From Deltaproteobacteria bacterium HGW-Deltaproteobacteria-15 (GTDB lineage Bacteria; Desulfobacterota; DSM-4660; Desulfatiglandales; HGW-15): 64,000 bases of DNA. Where the stretch lies: NCBI GenBank assembly GCA_002840535.1, contig PHBH01000011.1:47584-111583 (forward strand), written 5' to 3'. The notes beneath the pieces were generated by a model. That model searched no databases and was not told the DNA's origin. It was given only the letters and a program-made list of their open reading frames with translations. The number at the start of each line of letters is the position of its first letter. Within the stretch, counting starts at the first letter, position 1. Positions 43,129 to 51,162 of the stretch are shown piece after piece. Both the position numbers and the translations under genes were made by a program.

Positions 43129-43644
43129 TTATGAAGGCCGGCCTCTTAGGAACCAGGGCCGAAGGCTGAACCATCTGTCCGGGTAGAAGGCCAGCACCAG
43201 GAAGATCAATGCCAGCATTGCGAAATCAACGTAAAGGGCCTCCATGGTGGAGATGCCGCCCAACAGTCGGTCGAGCGCATCTCCAAAGCAGCGGCAGGAG
43301 TCCTGGGAAACACCATGCCGGATGACCCAAAGGTTATTGAAGATAAAAACGGTCGTCAGAGATGCTGAAGCGAGGGCCGTTAACCTGGCCGCTACGCCGG
43401 AGACGAGGAGAAAGCCCATGATGAGTTCAAGCGAAGGGACAATGAGGTGTACATAGTCGCTCAACCAGAGCAGAACCGGCTCTTTCCGTATGACCAGAAG
43501 GATTGTGTACGCATCGGTCTGGGCAGGGAGCTTGCCGAAACCCGCTACCAGGAAGATCAAACCCAGTATTACACCGGCCAGAATACCGGCGAAGGATAAC
43601 GGATGTTTTCTCAAGAAGCGGCTCCCCCGGCCTCTAAAAGGCAT
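43129..43644 (-). CDS. MauE/DoxX-like membrane protein
   Basis: The 171-residue protein has four membrane helices and the family opening LIFLVAGFGKLP, with a Cys pair SCRCFGDALD in the loop between helices three and four. MauE/DoxX-family redox membrane proteins are thought to supply or shuttle reducing equivalents for disulfide formation or sulfur metabolism. It is first in the minus-strand set that continues with the multiheme cytochrome, 151 bases away, and could help mature it. The CxC pair supports a thiol function. Confidence 0.82.
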   Translation of the reverse strand: MPFRGRGSRFLRKHPLSFAGILAGVILGLIFLVAGFGKLPAQTDAYTILLVIRKEPVLLWLSDYVHLIVPSLELIMGFLLVSGVAARLTALASASLTTVFIFNNLWVIRHGVSQDSCRCFGDALDRLLGGISTMEALYVDFAMLALIFLVLAFYPDRWFSLRPWFLRGRPS

Positions 43645-43689
43645 GAAGATGCACCTTCAAGCGACACCCGGCAGGATGCTGCCATGCTT

Positions 43690-43894
43690 GCAGGTTGCTC
43701 AAAAATGCCCAGATGCAAGTTGTGCCCTTTCAATCCCGCTATTCGCGGGAGCGCCCGAAATTGGGGACCCACCTCAGGGTGGGCTGTCCGTGGCCCTTGA
43801 CGGACACGTCACGAGGAGTGAGGCGTACTCCCTGTACGCCGCAACGACGCGGGACTAGGGCAACGCAGCAGATGGGCGTTTTTCAGCAACCTGC
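43690..43894. mobile_element. MITE-like element with 22-base terminal inverted repeats
   Basis: The left end (43690-43711, GCAGGTTGCTCAAAAATG...) matches the reverse complement of the right end (43873-43894, ...TTTTTCAGCAACCTGC) at 20 of 22 positions. The interior has no gene; it contains GAGTGAGGCGTACTCCCTGT and other GC-rich palindromic segments. The right end touches the stop codon of livF. No clear target duplication is visible. Confidence 0.75.
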
Positions 43895-44592
43895 TAGACC
43901 ATCAGGTACTTCTTTCGTATCTCCTCATTGGTTCGCAGTTCTTCGACCGTCCCCTGGTAACGGATCATGCCTTTGTCCATGATATACCCGCGATCGCTCA
44001 GGGCCAGGGCCAGACCCACGTTGTGCTCGCATGTGAGCATGTTGAGCCCCATGTTCTTGATCTGCCCGAGCTGCACTTCCATGGTCTTGATGACGAGGGG
44101 CGCCAAACCCTCCCCCGGTTCATCCAGGAGCAGGAGTTGCGGGTTGGTCATCAGGGTCCTGGCGATGGTCAGCATCTGCTGTTCACCGCCGCTCAACTGG
44201 CTTCCCATATGCTTTTCCAGGCTCTGCAGCTTGGGGAAAAGCGTGTAGATCATATCGAGATTCCACTGCCCGCCCTCGCGCTCTCTCTTTGCAACGAGGA
44301 TGTTTTGCCTGACAGTCAGATCGGGAAAGATGCGTCTGTCGTCCGGAACAAATCCCATCCCCATTTGAGCGATCCGGTACGGAGGAGAGCCCGCGATCTC
44401 TTTTCCCCTGAATCGAATCTTCCCTGCGCGAGGCGGGGTCAGTCCGATGATGCTCCTGAGTGTCGTGGTCTTTCCTGCTCCATTCCTGCCGAGGAGGCAG
44501 ATGGATTCACCTTCCTGCACCTGCAGAGAAATGCCGAAGAGAATATGGCTGGTCCCGTAGAACGTATGAATGTTCTCCACCTCGAGTATCAT
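43894..44592 (-). CDS. livF: branched-chain amino-acid type ABC ATPase LivF
   Basis: This 232-residue ATPase has Walker A GRNGAGKTT, signature LSGGEQQM, Walker B LLLLDEPGEGLAP and the H-loop CEHN. The short length and ENIHTFYGTSHILFG opening are those of LivF rather than LivG. It is the last gene of a five-gene set that has both ATPases, both permeases and the binding protein. The stop codon coincides with the end of a MITE-like element. The start overlaps livG by 4 bases. Confidence 0.92.
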   Translation of the reverse strand: MILEVENIHTFYGTSHILFGISLQVQEGESICLLGRNGAGKTTTLRSIIGLTPPRAGKIRFRGKEIAGSPPYRIAQMGMGFVPDDRRIFPDLTVRQNILVAKREREGGQWNLDMIYTLFPKLQSLEKHMGSQLSGGEQQMLTIARTLMTNPQLLLLDEPGEGLAPLVIKTMEVQLGQIKNMGLNMLTCEHNVGLALALSDRGYIMDKGMIRYQGTVEELRTNEEIRKKYLMV

Positions 44593-45332
44593 GCCGCACC
44601 CCCTAAGTACACTTTCTGAACCTCTTCGCTCGCCCTCACCTGTTCAGGTGTTCCATCTGCGATCAATCTTCCCTGGTGAAGGACCGACAGCCGCGTTGCA
44701 ATCCCGAAAACAACAGCCATGTCATGCTCGGTAAACAAGATGGTGATCTTTCGGTCCTTGCAGAGTTTTCGAACGAGACTCATGGTGGATTCGGTCTCCT
44801 CAGGCGACATTCCGCAGGTAGGCTCATCGAGAAGAAGCAGCTCAGGCTCCGTCCCCAGGGTAATCGCCAACTCGAGCCTCTTCTTGTCCCCGTGAGATAT
44901 GGAATCCCCTTGAGCATGGGCCTGCTCGGCCAGGCCGACCTCTTCCAGGATGCGCCATACCTCTTCCCGGAAAAAACCGGTTGCCGAGGAGAGAAAATTC
45001 AGACTCACGCCGCGATGGCATACCAGCGCCATGAGCACGCTTTCATAGACGGTCAATTTTGGATAGATACTCGTTATCTGGAAGGAGCGCGTGATCCCCT
45101 GGACGCATCTTCTATAGGCCGGCAGGCGGGTAATGTCCCGCTCTTTGTACAGAACCCTTCCGGAAGTGGCCCGATGGTACCCCGTCACGAGGTTGAAATA
45201 GGTGCTCTTCCCCGCCCCGTTCGGTCCGATAATCGCGTGGATGTCCCCCTGGCGGATGTCGAGAGTGACCCGGTTTACGGCTAACAGCTTACCGAATGCT
45301 TTTGATATCTCCTGCGTCTTCAGCAAACTCAT
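44589..45332 (-). CDS. livG: branched-chain amino-acid type ABC ATPase LivG
   Basis: The 247-residue ATPase has Walker A GPNGAGKST, a signature SHGDKKRLEL (degenerate, S-H-G-D for LSGGQ, as usual in LivG), Walker B LLLLDEPTCGMSP and the H-loop TEHDM. ATG 45332 has GAGGAGATC before it and the family homology begins there; the frame extends upstream inside livM. It overlaps livM by 44 bases. Confidence 0.93.
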   Translation of the reverse strand: MSLLKTQEISKAFGKLLAVNRVTLDIRQGDIHAIIGPNGAGKSTYFNLVTGYHRATSGRVLYKERDITRLPAYRRCVQGITRSFQITSIYPKLTVYESVLMALVCHRGVSLNFLSSATGFFREEVWRILEEVGLAEQAHAQGDSISHGDKKRLELAITLGTEPELLLLDEPTCGMSPEETESTMSLVRKLCKDRKITILFTEHDMAVVFGIATRLSVLHQGRLIADGTPEQVRASEEVQKVYLGGAA

Positions 45333-46329
45333 CACGATCTCCTCTCTGCTTTCTGGTCTCCCTTTCCTTGAGCTTCTCCTGCAGAAAACCGAGAATTCCC
45401 CCGGGCAGGAAGAAAATAATCGCAAGGATCAGCGCCCCCATGACAACCGGCCAGTAAACGGTGAATCCGAGAACCCAGGCATGAAAGAAGGTCATAATGA
45501 ACATCCCCAGGACAGGTCCCAGAAACAGAGACGGTCCTCCCAGAATCGCCGCCATGACAGGTTCCCCGGACTTGATCCACGTGAGATAGGACGGTGCGAC
45601 CGACCGGTAGAAAGGAACCCATATGGCGCCGGCCAGCCCCGCCAGGGCTGCCGCAATGACAAAGGCGATAAGCTGATATTTCGCAATATGGATTCCGAGG
45701 AACTCCGTTCGAATCGTGTTCTCGCGCATTCCCTTGACGATCTGCCCGAATGGAGACCGGACGATCCGCCGGAGCACATAGGTCGAGCCCAGGAAGACCA
45801 GGAGGATGAAGTAATAATAGCTCACCGGCGATTTCAGGTAGGATGGGGGAAAGACTCCCTGGATGCCGTCGTCGCCGCCCGTAAAATTATGCCACTTGAA
45901 TATGATGAAAAAGACGAGCTGGCCGAAAGCGAGCGTCAAAATGGCGAAATAGATTCCCCTCAGCCGGACGCAGAAGAATCCCACAATCAACCCGACGACC
46001 GCGGCGACAAGCACACCGGCCACGATACTCAACCAGAAGTTGACGTGCGTTTTTGTCATCAACATGGCGACCCCGTACCCCCCGAGACCGAAGAAGGCGG
46101 CCTGCCCGAACGAGAGCTGCCCCATGAACCCGAAGAGCAGATTGAAGCTCAGGGCCAGCATGCTCATCACGAGAGCCTCACAAAGCACGGTGAGATAAAA
46201 CTCTCCGAAGACGAGTGGGGCTGCAAAGAAGGCGACGATCAGAACGATCAGCCACCATTTGTTTTCATACCATGGTCCCCTGTCCAGCACATCCCTGCTT
46301 TCCATAGTCGCTCCGATCTGTTTTCTCAT
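45289..46329 (-). CDS. livM: branched-chain amino-acid type ABC permease LivM
   Basis: The 346-residue inner-membrane permease has about eight to ten helices and the LivM motifs FNLLFGFMGQLSFGQAAFFG and GLAGAIWVPFY. It forms a heterodimer with LivH. Its ATG overlaps the livH stop as ATGA. The N-terminal ~20 residues are polar, as usual. Confidence 0.94.
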   Translation of the reverse strand: MRKQIGATMESRDVLDRGPWYENKWWLIVLIVAFFAAPLVFGEFYLTVLCEALVMSMLALSFNLLFGFMGQLSFGQAAFFGLGGYGVAMLMTKTHVNFWLSIVAGVLVAAVVGLIVGFFCVRLRGIYFAILTLAFGQLVFFIIFKWHNFTGGDDGIQGVFPPSYLKSPVSYYYFILLVFLGSTYVLRRIVRSPFGQIVKGMRENTIRTEFLGIHIAKYQLIAFVIAAALAGLAGAIWVPFYRSVAPSYLTWIKSGEPVMAAILGGPSLFLGPVLGMFIMTFFHAWVLGFTVYWPVVMGALILAIIFFLPGGILGFLQEKLKERETRKQRGDRDEFAEDAGDIKSIR

Positions 46330-47207
46330 CGTTCAGGTCTGCCGAAAATCCCCCACGGCCGGATGATGAGCACCACGGCCATGACCATGAAGATAAAGGC
46401 CAGGGCCAGCTCCGGTTTGAACATAATCCCGAACGCATAAACCTGTCCCACGATGAAGGAGCCCAGGAGCGTCCCGGGGAGGCTTCCCATTCCGCCTATC
46501 ACCACCACGGCGAAGCACTCCACGATGATCTCTACATCCATGCCAAGGGCCACAGAGCCGAAGGGGGCCGTGACTGCGCCGCTCAACCCGGCGATCATGG
46601 CGCCGATTACGAAAATCCATGTGAACAGCCATGGAATCGGTATGCCGAGCGCGGAAACCATCTCACGGTCGTTTGCGGCCGCGCGGATGATATCTCCGAG
46701 CCGCGTACGATAGACCAGCCACCAGAGAAAAATGACCAGGCCGACACCCAGGAGGATCACAAAGAAGTTGTAGGAGGGAAAAGGGAAACCGAAGAGGAAA
46801 ACAGCTCCTGTAAAGGGCTTTGGTCTGGGGATGGAAAGAAACTCACCCCCCCATAGCCACTTCACCAGGTCCGTCGAGATCAGAACAATGGCATAAGTGG
46901 CCAGAAGCTGCTCCGGCCAGCCCCGGGCATACAGCCTCCGGAGCAGCACGTATTCAATGACGAGGCCCACCCCGGCCATGATCAGCGAGGTGATGATGGC
47001 CGCAACGTAGAAGCCAAGGAGGGGCATGAGGAGGAATTTCCAGATGCTGTACGACAGGAAAGCGCCCAGCATGTAAAGAGAGCCGTGCGCGAAATTGAGG
47101 ACCCTCAGCACACCGAAGGTGAGGGAGAGTCCCGAGGCTACAAGAAAAAGCAGGGAACCTCGGGCTATCCCGCTCATGAACTGACTGAAGATGACGTCAA
47201 AAGACAT
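46326..47207 (-). CDS. livH: branched-chain amino-acid type ABC permease LivH
   Basis: The 293-residue permease has eight hydrophobic helices, the LTFGVLRVLNFAHGSLYMLG opening region of LivH and the conserved GGMGSLPGTLLGSF loop, the coupling segment to the ATPases. It lies 124 bases downstream of the binding-protein gene. Confidence 0.94.
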   Translation of the reverse strand: MSFDVIFSQFMSGIARGSLLFLVASGLSLTFGVLRVLNFAHGSLYMLGAFLSYSIWKFLLMPLLGFYVAAIITSLIMAGVGLVIEYVLLRRLYARGWPEQLLATYAIVLISTDLVKWLWGGEFLSIPRPKPFTGAVFLFGFPFPSYNFFVILLGVGLVIFLWWLVYRTRLGDIIRAAANDREMVSALGIPIPWLFTWIFVIGAMIAGLSGAVTAPFGSVALGMDVEIIVECFAVVVIGGMGSLPGTLLGSFIVGQVYAFGIMFKPELALAFIFMVMAVVLIIRPWGIFGRPER

Positions 47208-47331
47208 GGCATTCCCCTATGGGTTCCGGTTCCGAAAAGAACCCGGCAAGGATGACCATTATCCCCGTATCCGGCTGAGCCGGCAGGAACACGGTCATCC
47301 TGCCCGGGATTTCTTATCTGTGTTGTATGAC

Positions 47332-48564
47332 TTATCTCGTAACGCCAGTCTTCTTCCAGACTTCACGGACGCTCGCTTCAGGCCGGATCACCTGTTCACC
47401 GGGTATGCGCGAGATGTCTTTCCAGGTCTTGAAGGCATGTTTGGGATCTTTGGCAATGGTCCCCTGGTAGCAGGGTACGGTTCCCATGTGATCCAAAGCC
47501 CGAATAGAGAAGTTGCCCCTCAACCCGTCAAAGGGGATCCCTTCAATGGCCTTGATCACCGCTTCCGTTTCCACGGTTCCGGCCTTCTCCACAGCGGCTT
47601 TCAACAGATACACCGTATCGTAGTTCTGAACGGCCCAGCCGTCGGGGTAATCGCCGGCGACCTTCTTGAATTTTTCGGCAAACTCCATCATCTTCGGATT
47701 CGGGTCCATGAAAAAACACCCCCGTCCAAAAGCAAAAGTCCCCTCCGGGGCATCATCCCCGAGTGCCTTCAGAACAGGGAAGTCATAAAGGGCTATGAAA
47801 GGGATTTTCTGGAAGAACCCATACGGGGCGGCCTGCTTTGTGAAAGAGACAACATCACCACCGAAAAGCGAGCCGTGCACCGCATCCGGTTTCTTTGCCA
47901 TGATGGCTGTGATGAATGCCGTGAAATCCTTCTCTCCCAGTTTTGGCCATGCCTCATAGACGATCTCGGCGTCGGGGACGAGTTTCTTGATCTCCTCGGT
48001 AAAAGCTCCTTCTTCGCGCCGGCCGAAATCGTAATCAGGGCCTATGGTGGCAAACTTCTTCGCCTTGGGCACCTTTTTTTGAAAATACCGGGTGGCGGCT
48101 ACAGCCTCCATGTACGTGTTCGGCACGACCTGGACGAAATAGCGCGAGAATTTGTCCACTGTCTGAGCTTCGGTATTGGCGATCGGAGAGATCCGCAGGA
48201 TCTTGTATTCGGAGTGGACCACCTGCATGGCCAGGCCTGTCCCGCTGCTGCACGGCCCGATCAGGAAGTTCACTTTTTCTCTCAGGATGAGGTCCTTCAC
48301 CTCCCTGACCGCGACATCCACCTTTCCCTCGGTATCGCGCACAATGTGTTCGACCTTTCTTCCCAGGATCCCACCCTTGGCATTGATTTCATCCAGCGCG
48401 ATTTTAATGCCCTTGATCCCGGCTTCGGAGTACATGTGGCAGCCCCCGGCAAAATCATAGATCGCTCCGATTTTGATGGGGTCCTTGGTTTGGGCCATAG
48501 TTGAGGCAGCCATGGCCAGGCAGGTCGCAAAAACTAAGATGGTGAACAGCACCGGTTTTCTCAT
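47332..48564 (-). CDS. livK: branched-chain amino-acid type ABC substrate-binding protein
   Basis: The 410-residue periplasmic protein starts at ATG 48564 (AAGGAGAAGGG before it) with a signal peptide ending at MAQTK. The mature part opens with DPIKIGAIYDFAGG and has the type I periplasmic fold of the LivJ/LivK family (IALDEINAKGGILGRKVE is the conserved opening helix). In anaerobes such proteins carry many ligands beside leucine, including aromatic and short-chain acids, so the substrate is open. With 3-hydroxybutyrate and acetoacetate genes nearby, an organic acid is possible. Confidence 0.9.
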   Translation of the reverse strand: MRKPVLFTILVFATCLAMAASTMAQTKDPIKIGAIYDFAGGCHMYSEAGIKGIKIALDEINAKGGILGRKVEHIVRDTEGKVDVAVREVKDLILREKVNFLIGPCSSGTGLAMQVVHSEYKILRISPIANTEAQTVDKFSRYFVQVVPNTYMEAVAATRYFQKKVPKAKKFATIGPDYDFGRREEGAFTEEIKKLVPDAEIVYEAWPKLGEKDFTAFITAIMAKKPDAVHGSLFGGDVVSFTKQAAPYGFFQKIPFIALYDFPVLKALGDDAPEGTFAFGRGCFFMDPNPKMMEFAEKFKKVAGDYPDGWAVQNYDTVYLLKAAVEKAGTVETEAVIKAIEGIPFDGLRGNFSIRALDHMGTVPCYQGTIAKDPKHAFKTWKDISRIPGEQVIRPEASVREVWKKTGVTR

Positions 48565-48727
48565 ACCCTTCTCCTTTTTCTTGAGGAAGAACGCCTGATA
48601 AGGAACGCGTACTGTACGTCTGGACCATCCGCTTATGCATCGAGTTTTAGGTGAATCCCCCTGGGCTTCCGACATGCAACGGGAACAAGCCCGCCGGAAA
48701 AAAACCTCACCTCCTTTCCCCAAAAAA

Positions 48728-49036
48728 TTACAGGTTCAACTCCTCGAGCCGTTTCCTGAGAAAGTACTTGCCCTCCTCCGTCATTCCGATCACGCCGCCT
48801 TGCACGAGACCCTGCACGGCTTTCGGCCTGAAATCCCTCAGGCCCATTCTGAAGTGATCTACCTTGGCGTACGGAAGTTGCACTGCGGAGGCAGGGTCAA
48901 ACGCATTCTTCTGCTCCAAATCCTTGACCACGTAAACGCATGCGCGCTTGATCCGCCAAACCATCCCGTATCGGGTGGCGATAAAGACGAGTGCGAGAAG
49001 CAGGATGCCGGTGACAATCTGGATCAGATCATTCAT
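48728..49036 (-). CDS. small membrane-anchored protein of unknown function
   Basis: The 102-residue protein has one N-terminal membrane helix (residues 3-20, LIQIVTGILLLALVFIAT), a basic juxtamembrane stretch (RYGMVWRIKRA) and a soluble part ending in a winged-helix-like segment VQGGVIGMTEEGKYFLRKRLEEL. The last segment resembles the end of small helix-turn-helix domains that tell a repeat state, but the family is not recognised. It follows the 3-hydroxybutyrate dehydrogenase gene on the same strand, 196 bases away. Confidence 0.65.
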   Translation of the reverse strand: MNDLIQIVTGILLLALVFIATRYGMVWRIKRACVYVVKDLEQKNAFDPASAVQLPYAKVDHFRMGLRDFRPKAVQGLVQGGVIGMTEEGKYFLRKRLEELNL

Positions 49037-49065
49037 GGCTCACCCTGCCACACATCCGGAGCACA

Positions 49066-49084
49066 TGGGGCCCTTTCGGCCCCA
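49066..49084. other. 7-bp GC hairpin between the SDR and small protein genes
   Basis: TGGGGCC (49066-49072) pairs with GGCCCCA (49078-49084) over a CTTTC loop. It could slow transcription past the dehydrogenase gene; no U-run follows on the minus strand. Confidence 0.5.
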
Positions 49085-49232
49085 CGGCCAATTGCTTACA
49101 ACTCATCAGCAGCTCCTTTAATAATGGGTTCTCAAGAAAGGGATATCTCACCACAAAGACACGAAGGTCATACCATCTTTCGTATCCGGATGCACAGGTT
49201 TCCTGTTCGATCAAACCGGCCGCGCCGGTGAA

Positions 49233-50072
49233 TCAATAGGTGAGAACCATTCCCCCATCAAACAGGAGATCCCCGCCAACGAGATATCTGGAATATTGAG
49301 AGAACCCGAAAATGAACAGATTGGCAACCTCAATGGGAGTCATCATTTCCTTCACCCTGGACCTGCCCATCATCACATCATGCATGACTTCCTGAGGGGT
49401 GATGCCCCTCTGCTTGGCCTGGGCGGGCACCTGGTTGAGGGCCAGAGGGGTTTGTACGAAGCCCGTGCTGACCGTAAACGCCCGGATTTTTCCTTCCCCT
49501 TCTGCAGATATGGATTGCGCAAGGCCGCGGAGGCCGAATTTGGTGATGTTATAGGCAGGCTTGTTGAGGGTGCACATGTGGCCGTGGACCGAACCCATGT
49601 TGCCGATGGCGCCTCCGCCGTCTTTGCTGTTTCTCATGTGCGTGATGGCGAGTTTGGAGAGATAGAAAGGGGCCCTGAGCATAAGGCGCAGCATCAAATC
49701 GTATTTCTCCATGGGGAAGTTGGCCACGGAATCGATGTGCTGTATGCCTGCGATATTGGCTACATACCTGATCGCCCCTAATTTCGCTGCATCCTTCACC
49801 GCCTTTTCCAAGTCGGAATCCGCGGTCAGATCGGTCTTGATAAAAATCATCTGCCCCCCGAGATTGCGGGCGATCTTCTGGGTTTTTTTCCCCTCTTTCT
49901 CGTTGATATCCAATCCCACGGTCATGAGGTTGTTTGCGGCTGCAGCAACCGCAGTGGCACGCCCGATCCCAGTGGCGCAGCCTGTGACGATGCACACATT
50001 GTCGGCATGGAAATTGGGGTCCCTGAGAACGAGGACCTGCTCACGATTTATTTCCGGTTCTTTGATTTGCAT
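49233..50072 (-). CDS. 3-hydroxybutyrate dehydrogenase (SDR)
   Basis: The 279-residue short-chain dehydrogenase has the NAD motif TGCATGIGRA, the NxAG motif NIAGIQHIDSVANFP, the catalytic Ser in MGSVHGHM and YxxxK in YNITK. The GIQH, SVHG and HDVMMGRSRVKEMMTP segments match D-3-hydroxybutyrate dehydrogenase specifically, which converts 3-hydroxybutyrate to acetoacetate with NAD. A ~25-residue extra N-terminus (QIKEPEINREQVLVLRDPNF) is unusual. The neighbouring acetoacetate-CoA ligase would take the product onward. A GAGGAGAG lies before ATG 50072, and a candidate sigma-54 promoter lies about 95 bases upstream. Confidence 0.85.
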   Translation of the reverse strand: MQIKEPEINREQVLVLRDPNFHADNVCIVTGCATGIGRATAVAAAANNLMTVGLDINEKEGKKTQKIARNLGGQMIFIKTDLTADSDLEKAVKDAAKLGAIRYVANIAGIQHIDSVANFPMEKYDLMLRLMLRAPFYLSKLAITHMRNSKDGGGAIGNMGSVHGHMCTLNKPAYNITKFGLRGLAQSISAEGEGKIRAFTVSTGFVQTPLALNQVPAQAKQRGITPQEVMHDVMMGRSRVKEMMTPIEVANLFIFGFSQYSRYLVGGDLLFDGGMVLTY

Positions 50073-50506
50073 CTCATCTCTCCTCAATTCCGGCAGAGTA
50101 AAGTTGCGATAGGAGAAAAGGGTTCCGGACGCAGGTCATGAAGGGAACGAAGTGACTTCATCAGTTTTGCAAGTCTCAGGCCAGAGACAGCGCGTTTGCG
50201 TTCACCAACAGCATCGCTTTTGTCTCCTGTGTGTTGGCCGCACCCTGTCAGCGAACGATGCCCTCCTGCAGGAGTCTCAAACCGCGCCGTTTCCGCTTGA
50301 GGAACCGATCCGCGCATGGGAGTCCCGGAGGGGAAAGAACGCCGCCGTTATCGTCCGGACATTCCTCCTAACGGGAGTCTCCAGCGCAGGGATTTAAGGC
50401 AAAGAAGTGTAGCACAAAAACAACATGTAGAAGGAGTGATACAGTTTCAGGATATAGAGGCGAGTCCCCTGTCACCGGCGGCATGAACCGTACTCCTTCA
50501 TGCCCA
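50073..50506. other. non-coding region upstream of the dehydrogenase
   Basis: No gene. It contains the sigma-54 promoter candidate and could hold upstream activator sites. The rest shows no repeat or hairpin strong enough to name. Confidence 0.5.
50168..50183 (-). promoter_or_regulatory. candidate sigma-54 promoter for the 3-hydroxybutyrate dehydrogenase gene
   Basis: On the minus strand the sequence reads TGGCCT, five bases, TTGCA. The invariant GG and GC are exactly 10 bases apart as in the -24/-12 consensus TGGCAC-N5-TTGCA; the -12 box is perfect and the -24 box matches four of six. It is about 95 bases before the start codon, and a sigma-54 activator gene is 1 kb away. Confidence 0.5.
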
Positions 50507-51004
50507 TCAGGTGTAGAATGTGAATTTGTCCCAGAAATCCTTGTCGCCGCTTTTCCAATCCGGCCCGAACTTTGCCTTGTAATAAGCCTCCATTCTGTCC
50601 ATCCATCTCCACCACAGGCTCTTTCCCTTCTTCTTTGCCTCCAGGATATCGACCAGGAAGGTCGCGATGTTGTTCATCTCATCCTTCGGCACGTAGGAAG
50701 CGGCTCCCCCCTTGAAGGATTTCACGGTATCCCGGGGAGTGAGGGCATGGGCAGTGAGCATCACGACCGTGATGTTTTTGCCGGCGGCGATTTCCAGAAG
50801 CTTGTACCCGTTGATTCCCATGATATCGAGGATTGCGAAATCAAAGTACCGGCTTTCCAGTTGCTTCTCGGCCTCCTCAAAAGTGGAAGCTTTGACCACC
50901 TCGCACATCGACAGCAGCTCTTCGAGCGTCTCCAGCACATCCGGTTCATCATCCGCGATGAGAACCTTTTTCCCTTCCAAAACGCTCTCCTCTTTCTTCT
51001 CCAT
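50507..51004 (-). CDS. response regulator with novel C-terminal tail
   Basis: The 165-residue protein has a receiver domain (acidic pair IADDEP, phospho-Asp in FAILDIMGING, Thr in VMLTAHA, Lys in YVPKDE) and then a ~40-residue tail rich in Trp, Tyr and Lys (LWWRWMDRMEAYYKAKF then WDKFTFY) that is not a known output domain. The proline after the Asp loop is missing. It is divergent from the sigma-54 activator at 51163, which lacks a receiver of its own, so the two may cooperate. The ATG has AGGAGG nearby. Confidence 0.85.
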   Translation of the reverse strand: MEKKEESVLEGKKVLIADDEPDVLETLEELLSMCEVVKASTFEEAEKQLESRYFDFAILDIMGINGYKLLEIAAGKNITVVMLTAHALTPRDTVKSFKGGAASYVPKDEMNNIATFLVDILEAKKKGKSLWWRWMDRMEAYYKAKFGPDWKSGDKDFWDKFTFYT

Positions 51005-51162
51005 ATTCCCTCCTGATCTCGGTAACGTGCTTTCCAGCCCCTGAATGAATTGAGATCATCTAAACATAGAAAGCAATCTCAGGCAAGTTTCTGCTTGCCC
51101 GCCCGTGCGGCAGCGAATAGGATTGTAGCAAACTGTCTACATACCCTGACAGGAGGGCGACC

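Noticed and set aside
45202..46440. A 412-residue plus-strand frame opposite livG/livM
   Set aside because: It mirrors two clear transporter genes and shows low-complexity charged content only.
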